In this document: positions 34,464 through 42,053 of the stretch, piece by piece
How the letters are laid out: each line of letters opens with the position of its first letter
Numbering within the stretch: the first letter of the stretch is position 1
NCBI RefSeq assembly: GCF_003605575.1
Contig: NZ_QKNY01000013.1
Location: forward strand, 1 to 64,000
Direction: 5' to 3'
Origin: Halonotius aquaticus
Lineage (GTDB): Archaea; Halobacteriota; Halobacteria; Halobacteriales; Haloferacaceae
Length of the DNA stretch: 64,000 nucleotides
The notes under the pieces: generated by a model
Database searches by the model: none
What the model saw: the letters and a program-made list of their open reading frames with translations, nothing else
What the model was told of the DNA's origin: nothing
Made by a program: the position numbers and the translations under genes

Positions 34464-36110
34464 ATGAATGAGGCATTGACGACCGCCCCGATCGGTGTGA
34501 TCGAGGCGACACGCGACGGCGAGATCACCGCGATCAACGAGCGGGCAGCAACGCTGATCGAGTCCGAGCCCGACGCCGTCGTCGGCGAGTCGCTGTCGGC
34601 CGGCTTTCCGACCGCCGCCACCGACCATCTCAGCGAGGCCCTCGACGACGAGCTAACGCCGACCGACTTCGAGGAGTATTACCCCCGCATCGATCGCTGG
34701 CTTGCCGTCGACGTGCAGGTCGACGATGGCCTTCGGCTGTTCGTGCGTGAGACAACCGAGACCCACGAACTCCAGCAACGCGTCGACCGCCTCGACCGGC
34801 GGCTCGATCGCGTCCAGCGAATTGACGCGCTGATCGTCCGCGTGCTCCAGCAGGTGCTCGGCGCGGCTGACCGCGAGGAGATCGCAACCTCGGTCTGTGA
34901 CCGCCTTGGTGGGGCCGACCGATACGATTTCGTCTGGGTTGGCGACCGGGCGTTCCAGACAGATAGTCTTCAGGTTGTCGCCGCCGCGGGAACCGCCCCG
35001 GAGCTTCGCGACCGGATCGATACTGCCCTCGGCGAGCCTGACAGCCTGCCGGGGCAACGCGCTGTCGACACCGGCGAGACGCAGGTGATCGATGCCTTTG
35101 CCGACGACGCGTCGGTTCCGCGAGCGGTTCGGCAGGCGGCGTTCGCCAGCGGCTTGCAGTCCTGTCTGGCGGTGCCACTACAGTATCAAGAGACGGTCTA
35201 CGGCGTCGTCTCGGTGTATGCCAGCCAGGCCGAGGGATTCAGCGAACAGGAGCGCGCCGGCCTCGAAACGCTCGGCCGCGTCGCCGGCTTTGCGATCCGG
35301 GCGATCCGACAGGAGGATCTGCTCGTCGCCGACACCGTCACCGAGGTGACGCTCTCGGTCTCGGGTGACTCGATCCCCCTCGATCAGGCCGCTGCCGCAA
35401 CCGACACGACGTTCTCGCTGGTGGGGGCTGTCCCCCGTGGCGACGGCCCAGTTGTATGCTACGTTACGCCGGACGACAGCGTCGAGGAGGCTGCTCCCGA
35501 CGACGATGTCACAGCTGCCGACGACGCGGCTACCGGCGACGACGAAACCGTCGCTGGCAATGGGATGCTCACGCCGACGACGATCGAACAGACACTCCAC
35601 GACTACGAGCAGGTCGCGGATGTGTCATGGATCCGAACCGGCGACGACCCGTTGGTACAGGTCACTGTCGACGGCGAGACACCGGTGACCGCGCTCACGT
35701 CGTGGGGGGCGTCGATCCGGTCGGCAACCTACCGCGGCGGCTCGACGCGGATCGTCGCCGAGGCGCCACCGGCCGAAAGTGTCCGACAGCTGATCGAAAC
35801 CGTTGATGAGACGGTCGCCGAGACTGACCTCCGTGCCAAGGAGGCAACAACACCCAGCGCGGAGTCGGTCGCGGCGTTCCAAAACGAGCTGGCTGATCGG
35901 CTGACCGACCGCCAACAGGCTGTTCTCCGGGCGGCCTACCTTGCTGACTACTTCGAATCACCGCGAGGCAGTACCGCCGCTGAGGTCGCCGACAGCCTCG
36001 ATATCGCGGGGCCGACGCTGTTGTACCATCTTCGGCGAGCCGAGCAAAAGCTCGTGGCGGCGTTTCTGGCGACCGATCCGACGACCCCTGCGGGCGACGC
36101 CGATCAGTAG
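34464..36110 (+). CDS. Bat-type PAS/GAF transcriptional regulator
   Basis: 548 aa from the ATG at 34464 (MNEALTTAPIGVIEAT). Domain order: PAS (about 5-100), coiled coil (100-130), GAF (about 135-290), a bacterio-opsin-activator-type middle domain (about 300-465), and a C-terminal HTH (about 480-535, with LTDRQQAVLRAAYLADYFESP). It resembles Bat, which controls bop genes in response to oxygen and light, but many Bat paralogues have other targets. It follows the kinase gene by 37 nt and its 3' end overlaps the convergent HalX gene by 7 nt. Confidence 0.88.
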   Translation: MNEALTTAPIGVIEATRDGEITAINERAATLIESEPDAVVGESLSAGFPTAATDHLSEALDDELTPTDFEEYYPRIDRWLAVDVQVDDGLRLFVRETTETHELQQRVDRLDRRLDRVQRIDALIVRVLQQVLGAADREEIATSVCDRLGGADRYDFVWVGDRAFQTDSLQVVAAAGTAPELRDRIDTALGEPDSLPGQRAVDTGETQVIDAFADDASVPRAVRQAAFASGLQSCLAVPLQYQETVYGVVSVYASQAEGFSEQERAGLETLGRVAGFAIRAIRQEDLLVADTVTEVTLSVSGDSIPLDQAAAATDTTFSLVGAVPRGDGPVVCYVTPDDSVEEAAPDDDVTAADDAATGDDETVAGNGMLTPTTIEQTLHDYEQVADVSWIRTGDDPLVQVTVDGETPVTALTSWGASIRSATYRGGSTRIVAEAPPAESVRQLIETVDETVAETDLRAKEATTPSAESVAAFQNELADRLTDRQQAVLRAAYLADYFESPRGSTAAEVADSLDIAGPTLLYHLRRAEQKLVAAFLATDPTTPAGDADQ

Positions 36111-36685
36111 CCTTCTCTGTCGATCCCGTCGAACGTTGACAGCAGTGATTCAGCCTCGGGCAGTAGGTCACGAACACGTGCTTCAGCCGTTTCAAGATCG
36201 GCTTCGATCGCGGCGAGTCGCTCGTCGGCGTCGGTGGCTGTGGTGGCATCGGCCGCGAGGACGGCCCGAGTTGACTCACGCCGGAAATACTCGCCAAGGA
36301 GTTCGTAGGCCAACACCTGACACTGTTTATCGACAGCCGCATACAGATCGGCGCGGTCGACCGGCTTCGAGAGATAGTCGTCGAACGGCATCTCGACGAT
36401 GCCAAGGTCGGGATCGATGGCGGTCACCATGATCACACGCGTCGTCAGGTCGCGCTCGCGGAGTTCGTCGAGCACCTCATCGCCGGACAACCTCGGCATG
36501 TGGCGATCCAAGAGGACGACATCCGGTGGGCGGCCTTCAGCAACGATCGCCAACGCCTCCTCGCCGCCGTAGGCGACAGTCACGTCGGCGACATCCTGCA
36601 GGCGCAACGCGTAGGCGTCGGCAACCTGCTTTTCGTCGTCGACCATGAGCACCCGTGGTTCGTCGACGTGGAGGCCCTCACCCAT
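36104..36685 (-). CDS. Response regulator with HalX domain
   Basis: 193 aa from the ATG at 36685 (MGEGLHVDEPRV). The receiver domain has acidic DD near residue 17, the phospho-acceptor Asp in VVLLDRHMPR, Thr in VMVTAI and Lys in YLSKPV. The C-terminal 75 residues form the helical HalX domain of unknown role found after receivers in haloarchaea. No DNA-binding domain is seen. Convergent with the Bat-type gene. Confidence 0.92.
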   Translation of the reverse strand: MGEGLHVDEPRVLMVDDEKQVADAYALRLQDVADVTVAYGGEEALAIVAEGRPPDVVLLDRHMPRLSGDEVLDELRERDLTTRVIMVTAIDPDLGIVEMPFDDYLSKPVDRADLYAAVDKQCQVLAYELLGEYFRRESTRAVLAADATTATDADERLAAIEADLETAEARVRDLLPEAESLLSTFDGIDREGY

Positions 36686-36768
36686 TGTCTGATGGTGAGA
36701 CGGCACCGTACTAATAGCCGGTGGACGGCGACGCCAGGATATCCTGCCGTTCCCGCCAGTCGAGTGAC

Positions 36769-36826
36769 GATAGCTAGATGAATATGTGCCGGGCGGTTGT
36801 GACTGGTAGCCGGTCTCTATAGCTGG
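36769..36826 (+). promoter_or_regulatory. TAGCTA/TAGCTG motifs before the HTH pair
   Basis: GATAGCTAGA (36769-36778) and TATAGCTGG (36818-36826) lie upstream of the first HTH gene, and TATAGCTAGA recurs at 37313-37322 upstream of the second. The 36818 copy overlaps the likely TATA box. The shared core is palindromic. Confidence 0.35.
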
Positions 36827-36851
36827 TCGCCGACACAACAGGCAGCTATCG

Positions 36852-37220
36852 ATGTCAACGACCCAGCACTCTCACGGGGGCGTCGTTCAATCCGCTGCGG
36901 CCGCCACCGAGGAAACGCGACGAACAGCCGCCGAGGTTGAGACCGATGCCGTACTTGAGCTACTGAGCGACGAGTACGCCCGTCGGGTACTGGAATCGCT
37001 GTGTGATCGGCCCGCGACAGCATCCGCGCTCGTGGAGTCGATGGCGGCCTCACGAGCGACGATCTACCGCCGGCTCAACGATCTTGAAGCCGCCGGGATC
37101 GTCGAGGCCGCTGTCGCTGTCGACCCTGATGGCCACCACCGCAAACGCTACCATCTCGTTGTTGACGACCTCCAGGTTCGGTTTGGGGCTGACGGCATCG
37201 AGATCGACCGCATCGACTGA
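36852..37220 (+). CDS. Winged-helix (ArsR-like) DNA-binding protein
   Basis: 122 aa. After a 30-residue Ala/Thr-rich N-terminus, the winged helix covers about residues 33-100: VLELLSDEYARRVLESL, then ASALVESMAASRATIYRRLN as recognition helix and GIVEAAVAVDPDGHHRKRY as wing. It binds DNA, probably as a dimer. It is a paralogue of the protein at 37395-37787, which shares DEYxRxxxxxL, TxYRRLxxLExAGxVE and VDPDGHHR. The genes are in tandem, 174 nt apart. Confidence 0.88.
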   Translation: MSTTQHSHGGVVQSAAAATEETRRTAAEVETDAVLELLSDEYARRVLESLCDRPATASALVESMAASRATIYRRLNDLEAAGIVEAAVAVDPDGHHRKRYHLVVDDLQVRFGADGIEIDRID

Positions 37221-37394
37221 TCTCGCTGTGTGCTATCAACGGGACGCTTTGTCCGTCGGTGTCGTCTGCTTGCTTGTTGGCATCGTTTCTGCCTGCAACG
37301 CCCGACTTTCTGTATAGCTAGAGGCTCACCTGCTGTGGCCTGAGAGATAGAAGCCCCAGTATAGATGCCCCGGGCGTTCGATGATATACCTACA

Positions 37395-37787
37395 ATGGTG
37401 ACCTCGCCACCGACCCTGTCGCCGTCTCAGGAGTCTCCATCCGACGACCGCTTGGTCGACCCCGAGCAGTTGCTCACGCTGCTTGGCGATGAGTACACCC
37501 GCGCGATCATCGATGCTCTCGGCACCGAGTCGCTGCCAGCCCGGGAGATCGCTTCTCGCACCGAGATCTCCCGGCCGACCGTCTACCGTCGCCTCGATCG
37601 CTTGGAGACCGCCGGGGTTGTCGAACCAACGATGACAGTCGATCCTGACGGCCACCACCGACAGGCCTTCGAGGTCGTGATCGATGGGCTTGAACTGAGT
37701 CTCGGCGACACAGCAGCCCAACCGGCTACCACAACCACAGACATAGCATCGCCGATCACGCTCTCAGTGCTGTCAGATTCGACCTGA
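37395..37787 (+). CDS. Winged-helix (ArsR-like) DNA-binding protein, paralogue
   Basis: 130 aa from the ATG at 37395 (MVTSPPTLSPSQE); an ATG 30 nt upstream is also possible. The winged helix contains LLTLLGDEYTRAIIDALG, the recognition helix ISRPTVYRRLDRL and the wing VVEPTMTVDPDGHHRQAF. The C-terminal 30 residues are Thr/Ala/Ser-rich and lack clear structure. It is closely related in layout to the preceding gene, suggesting local duplication. Confidence 0.86.
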   Translation: MVTSPPTLSPSQESPSDDRLVDPEQLLTLLGDEYTRAIIDALGTESLPAREIASRTEISRPTVYRRLDRLETAGVVEPTMTVDPDGHHRQAFEVVIDGLELSLGDTAAQPATTTTDIASPITLSVLSDST

Positions 37788-37847
37788 CTCTTTGACTGTG
37801 TGGCCGAGAACAGAATCGATTTGTGACTCCCCACAGACCCCACGATC

Positions 37848-38501
37848 ATGCCCTCCATGAGCGACAGTGATGATGCCACCGAGAAATTCGATACCGTTGT
37901 CACACGCTACCGCCGGGTTGAACGCGCGGCGAGTTGGGCAACAGCCCTCTTCGTCGGCCTCGTTGCTGCCGAACTGATATTTTCTCTGCCGTTGTGGCAG
38001 GGACTTCTTGGAGCCGTGGCCGTCCTTGCCGTCTTTCGGGTGCCGTTGTTCACCACCGGCGGTACCGCGTGCCTCCGGACGACGGCGACGCCGACTGCTG
38101 TCCGAGACGCGTTCAGTGGCGCCCACCCGCCGGTGCTTGTCATGCAGTGGGCGATCGCTGAGGAGCGTACCACCACTGCGGACGGTGCCACATTTGAGCT
38201 CAGCTATCTCCTCGGATTGCGGTCGATCACAATGTCGACAACGGTTGCGGAGACACCGGCTGCCGAAACCGATTTTGAACTTCGGGTAACCGCCGGCGAC
38301 AAGCCGTGGGGCACCTACGGCGTCACACTGACCGACGAGGCCGACGAGACGCTCATCGAGATCGATGTCCGGAGCGATCGGCGGTTCGGCCTTCGGGGAC
38401 TCCCCTCGTGGCTGGTCGCCCAGCGATATTATGACGCTGCCCTCACCGCCCAAGGATACACTGTCTGTACCCGTGATCGATCACTCTCACTTCGTCGCTG
38501 A
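37848..38501 (+). CDS. Membrane protein of unknown function
   Basis: 217 aa. Two adjacent transmembrane helices (about residues 30-70: ASWATALFVGLVAAELIF and LWQGLLGAVAVLAVF) are followed by a soluble domain of about 140 residues that is probably cytoplasmic, with ISMTT-like beta strands and a final LVAQRYYDAALTAQGY helix. An alternative ATG is three codons downstream. No family recognised; the pattern is shared by several haloarchaeal hypothetical proteins. Confidence 0.7.
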   Translation: MPSMSDSDDATEKFDTVVTRYRRVERAASWATALFVGLVAAELIFSLPLWQGLLGAVAVLAVFRVPLFTTGGTACLRTTATPTAVRDAFSGAHPPVLVMQWAIAEERTTTADGATFELSYLLGLRSITMSTTVAETPAAETDFELRVTAGDKPWGTYGVTLTDEADETLIEIDVRSDRRFGLRGLPSWLVAQRYYDAALTAQGYTVCTRDRSLSLRR

Positions 38502-38561
38502 GCACGGCAAAACGAGCGGGTATCACCCGTGAACACCACGCTGCAGATCGTCTTGAGTTCC

Positions 38562-39296
38562 TCAGTTTTCGTCGTCTTCAACCGCGTCGTCGTCGCCGTA
38601 GCGACCCCCGTCGTCGACCGCTTCCGGTTCGTCCGGTTCGTAGGCGTCATCCTCACCGTAGGATGATCGTGCAGCGATGACTGAGGCCTCCTCCGACCAC
38701 CGGGTTTCGATCTCGCCGTACAGCGATTCCGGTGCTGTCTCGGCATGATCCTCGAAGGGTGTGGCCTCATCTTGGCCGTAGACGTCACCGGCTTCGACGG
38801 CTTCGGGTTCCGGCGGTTCGTAAGCCACCCCGTCGCCGTAGCCGGGAGCCGCGCTGTCGGTATCGGCTGCGGTCACCTCCTCTGGGAGGTGAACAACAGT
38901 CTTCGGTGGCTTGGCGTCACTGGGTTCCAGTGTGGTCGTTTTGCCATCCGCAAACTCGATGACGACTGTCGGCGGTGTGAGCCATGCCTCCAGCGCGTCG
39001 GCGATGCCGCCGGCGTAGGAGTAGGCGGTTTCGATGCTTTCGCCGTCGGCCAGCGAGATCGTCAGTTCGAGTTCGTCGTCTCGCGCTGTCCAGTGGTCGG
39101 CCGTCTCGGCGTCGAACTCAATGAGAGCTCCATCAGCATCCGCCGGGATCGACTCGGTGACGGTTATCTGCGTGGCGTCGGGCTCGAACTGTTCGATGAT
39201 GATCACAATCGCTGGCTCCGGGTAGGCGGCGTCGTGGTAGGACTTATGTACCGTTACGCCGCCGCCGGAGAGGGCAATCGGGTCTGCGTCGCTCAT
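38562..39296 (-). CDS. Acidic protein with exact 20-residue Tyr-Gly repeat
   Basis: 244 aa. Residues 1-135 look like one or two beta-sandwich domains (alternating hydrophobic strands such as PAIVIIIEQFEP and TPPTVVIEFADG). From residue 153 the sequence is a disordered acidic tail in which Tyr-Gly occurs at 153, 173, 193, 213 and 233, exactly every 20 residues. The first and fourth units share AYEPxEPEAV. No signal peptide. Not assigned to a family; the head may bind a partner while the tail repeats a short docking motif. Confidence 0.75.
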   Translation of the reverse strand: MSDADPIALSGGGVTVHKSYHDAAYPEPAIVIIIEQFEPDATQITVTESIPADADGALIEFDAETADHWTARDDELELTISLADGESIETAYSYAGGIADALEAWLTPPTVVIEFADGKTTTLEPSDAKPPKTVVHLPEEVTAADTDSAAPGYGDGVAYEPPEPEAVEAGDVYGQDEATPFEDHAETAPESLYGEIETRWSEEASVIAARSSYGEDDAYEPDEPEAVDDGGRYGDDDAVEDDEN

Positions 39297-39767
39297 ATAT
39301 CGGGTGGTCTATTCCCCATTCCAACGGCCCAGTAATGAGTGTATGGGTTCCCCTCACACTGGCCGCGGCAATCGAGCGGTGTCGGGTCGATGCCTCCCGA
39401 TCTCGGTGAGATACACGCACTGAAATACGGCCACCACCTGACGCGATACACCCCCGATGTAGCGGCCGCAAGATAGGGTGGCGGCAAAAAAGAACAGCAG
39501 CAAGGCGGGACGACAGCACGATGATCGGCGTGTCGGTGTGGGCGATCCTGTCAGCGGGGATGTGGCCGACAACGGGGGCGGAACCGTCAACGGGGATGGA
39601 ATCACCAGCGGAGAGGGTGTTGTTGTCGGGGACGAGGTGGCGGTCACAGCGTGTGGTGGTGATCCCATCTGCACCCATGCGTTCCCACATAAAAACGACC
39701 CATGGCGTGTTTCAGCGACAGAAACTCGTGATGTCGGTTTAGGGGACATGGGGTCGATACATGATAT
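39297..39767. other. 471-bp region without a supported gene
   Basis: Several open frames exist, including plus-strand 39478-39864 and minus-strand 39354-39749, but they have poor start context and unnatural composition (Pro/Thr/Ser-rich or Arg-rich). The plus strand has repeated ACGGGGATG-like words between 39550 and 39610. It may contain the promoters of both flanking genes, a decayed gene, or an RNA. I see no tRNA, 7S RNA or RNase P signature. Confidence 0.5.
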
Positions 39768-40100
39768 ATGCCACTCGCAACCCCGACTCAGCAGTCGACG
39801 ACCCCCGAAGCGACCTGTACAGATGCTTTGCTTTTCCGCAACTACGAGGGTGCGAACCCGGTGACGGTTGATGTCACCGTCAGCGATGACGGCCAGCCCG
39901 TCTGTGAGACGACGGTCACCCTCGATCCGCTGACGATCGAAACCGTTGATCTTCCGGTCGCGCCCGGCGAGTACCGCGTGACGGCAACGACCGCCGACAG
40001 CGCCGCCGCGGCGACCTGCGACCTTGGTGACGCGCCGACCGCACTCGCGTTCGTCGAAGCCGGCAACGGGATCGTCAGCGTTGTCGACGAGGCCTACTGA
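39768..40100 (+). CDS. Small Ig-like beta protein of unknown function
   Basis: 110 aa. Alternating beta strands (VTVDVTVSDDGQPVCETTVTL, here cited in part, then IETVDLPVAPGEYRVTATT) resemble a single Ig-like or CARDB-like domain, with three cysteines. There is no signal peptide or membrane helix. The start ATG at 39768 follows an AT-rich GATACATGATAT. Function is unknown. Confidence 0.65.
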   Translation: MPLATPTQQSTTPEATCTDALLFRNYEGANPVTVDVTVSDDGQPVCETTVTLDPLTIETVDLPVAPGEYRVTATTADSAAAATCDLGDAPTALAFVEAGNGIVSVVDEAY

Positions 40101-40142
40101 GCAGCCACAAGGTTCATCGGGGTCTCGATTACGCTATCACAC

Positions 40143-40370
40143 ATGTCAGATTGGTCGCCACCCACCCTCTCACGAGGCCAACTCGCTGGGCTCATCGTTG
40201 GACTGCTTGCGGTCGCTGCCTACTCGCTGGTCATCGCCCAACAGTTGCTGCTTGTCATCTTTCCGGCTGCCGCAGTCGTTGTCGTCTATCTCGCCTGGCG
40301 GTTCGTCGTTGCCGTCGAAGCGATCGCCGACGCGCTTCAGCGGCTTGCGGCCCACAAACCCGACGAGTAG
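40143..40370 (+). CDS. Small two-helix membrane protein
   Basis: 75 aa. Two transmembrane helices are evident (LAGLIVGLLAVAAYSLVIA and LLLVIFPAAAVVVVYLAW), followed by an amphipathic helix FVVAVEAIADALQRLAA. The ATG at 40143 lies 42 nt after the previous gene. Similar small proteins are common in haloarchaea and uncharacterised. Confidence 0.72.
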   Translation: MSDWSPPTLSRGQLAGLIVGLLAVAAYSLVIAQQLLLVIFPAAAVVVVYLAWRFVVAVEAIADALQRLAAHKPDE

Positions 40371-40478
40371 TGCGCCGCAACAACACGATTTATTTGCCTC
40401 AGCACCCTACCCCACATCCGTGTCCCCTGTCGTTGCTCGCCGTGTCGGTGTCGACGACGCTCACGTTGGAGGTCGCCG

Positions 40479-41963
40479 ATGAGCCTTCGGCGTCGCCTCG
40501 GGAGCCTCTTTAAGAGCCAGTCAGAACTTGATCTCACCGACGGCTCAATCCCACGGTCGCTGTTTTTCCTCTCGTTTCCGATCGTTATCACCAATCTCCT
40601 CCAGGTCGGCTACAACCTTGCCGACACCTTCTGGTTGGGTCAGTACAGCACGGAGGCGTTGGCGGCGATCAGCCTTGGGTTTCCGTTGGTGTATCTGTTC
40701 ATCTCGTTGGGCCTCGGGCTCACCGTCGCCGGGAGCGTGCTCGTCGCCCAACATACTGGGGCCGACCAGCCCGAGCAAGCTGAGTACGCCGCCTCGCAAA
40801 CGGTCATCTTCACGCTGCTGGCGGGGCTTGTGCTTGGGACTCTTGGCTTCCAGTTTGTCGCCGAGCTGTTGGGCGTTTTTGGGGCGGAGCCGGCCGTGTT
40901 GACGCTGGCGACCGACTACATGGAGGTCATCAGCCTCGGACTGCCGTTCCTGTTTGGCTTTACCGTCTTCATCGCGCTAATGCGTGGAGCCGGCGACACC
41001 GTCACGCCGATGCTCGTCATGTTCGGCACTGTCGTCCTCAACGTCGCCCTCGATCCGCTGTTGATCTTCGGCGTTGGGCCGCTGCCGGAACTCGGCGTTG
41101 AGGGGGCGGCGATCGCCACCGTCTTCGCCCGCGGGTCGGCGATGGTTGTGGGGCTGTGGCTCATGTTCCGTGGGGCCCACGGGATTCAGATCCACCTCCG
41201 ACAGATGATCCCGGATCTCGCCTACAGCAAGAAGTTGCTCCGGATTGGTGTGCCCGCGTCGGTCGAAAACACCGGGCGGGCGATCTCGGTCAACGCCGTG
41301 TTGGTCATCGTAACGCTGTTTTCGACGCCGGTCGTCGCCGCCTTTGGCGTCGGCATCCGCGTCTTCTCGATGATCTTCATGCCCGCGATCGCCATCGACC
41401 GCGGCGTCGAGGCGATGACCGGCCAAAATATCGGCGCGGGCCGGCAGGATCGCGTCGTCGCCACCAACCGGTTTGCGGCGAAAACGTCGTTTTTGATCCT
41501 CTCGGCGCTCGGCGTTATCACCTTCCTCTTTGCGCCGGAGATCATCGGCGTCTTCGATGACTCGCCGTCGGTCGTCGCCGAGGGGGCAACGTTCCTCCGG
41601 TGGATCGCGCCGACGTTCGGCTTCGTCGGGATCCTGCGTGCCTACAGCGGCGGCTTCCGTGGGGCGGGCAAGACGCTGACCGCCGCTGCCATCGCGGTGT
41701 TGTTGTTTGGGTTCATTCGCCTGCCGATCGCTTATGTGGCCTCACAAGGGCTGGTTCCGATCGACGGGTGGTTTTTCGCTGAACCCAATCCTACCGGGAT
41801 CTGGTTTGCCTTTGCCGTCTCCGGGATTATCGCGGCGGTCGTCGCTGCGGGCTGGTTTGAACGCGGCGGCTGGCGCGGCGGCGACCTGACAGAGCGATCG
41901 CCGACCGAGGCCGACAGTGAGGCCGAACCGGGTGATGAGCCGACCGCTGTCGGCGACGACTGA
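40479..41963 (+). CDS. MATE-family efflux transporter
   Basis: 494 aa with 12 transmembrane helices in two MatE domains. Typical motifs include the start RSLFFLSFPIVITNLLQVGYN, LADTFWLGQYS and, in the second half, the related KKLLRIGVPASVENTG and GQNIGAGRQDRV. The C-terminal 35 residues are acidic and cytoplasmic. It exports cationic organic compounds in exchange for Na+ or H+ in known relatives. Substrate unknown. Confidence 0.93.
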   Translation: MSLRRRLGSLFKSQSELDLTDGSIPRSLFFLSFPIVITNLLQVGYNLADTFWLGQYSTEALAAISLGFPLVYLFISLGLGLTVAGSVLVAQHTGADQPEQAEYAASQTVIFTLLAGLVLGTLGFQFVAELLGVFGAEPAVLTLATDYMEVISLGLPFLFGFTVFIALMRGAGDTVTPMLVMFGTVVLNVALDPLLIFGVGPLPELGVEGAAIATVFARGSAMVVGLWLMFRGAHGIQIHLRQMIPDLAYSKKLLRIGVPASVENTGRAISVNAVLVIVTLFSTPVVAAFGVGIRVFSMIFMPAIAIDRGVEAMTGQNIGAGRQDRVVATNRFAAKTSFLILSALGVITFLFAPEIIGVFDDSPSVVAEGATFLRWIAPTFGFVGILRAYSGGFRGAGKTLTAAAIAVLLFGFIRLPIAYVASQGLVPIDGWFFAEPNPTGIWFAFAVSGIIAAVVAAGWFERGGWRGGDLTERSPTEADSEAEPGDEPTAVGDD

Positions 41964-42053
41964 CAACCTGACACGTCGCCGCCGAGCAGGAATTCCGACC
42001 GACTGGGAATACCAACAGCTTATTTTGATACTATATCTCTTAGTCCGTATGGC

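Noticed and set aside
39354-39864. Overlapping open frames on both strands in the gap before 39768
   Set aside because: The minus-strand product is Pro/Thr/Ser-rich and the plus-strand one runs out of frame into the next gene; neither has a convincing start.
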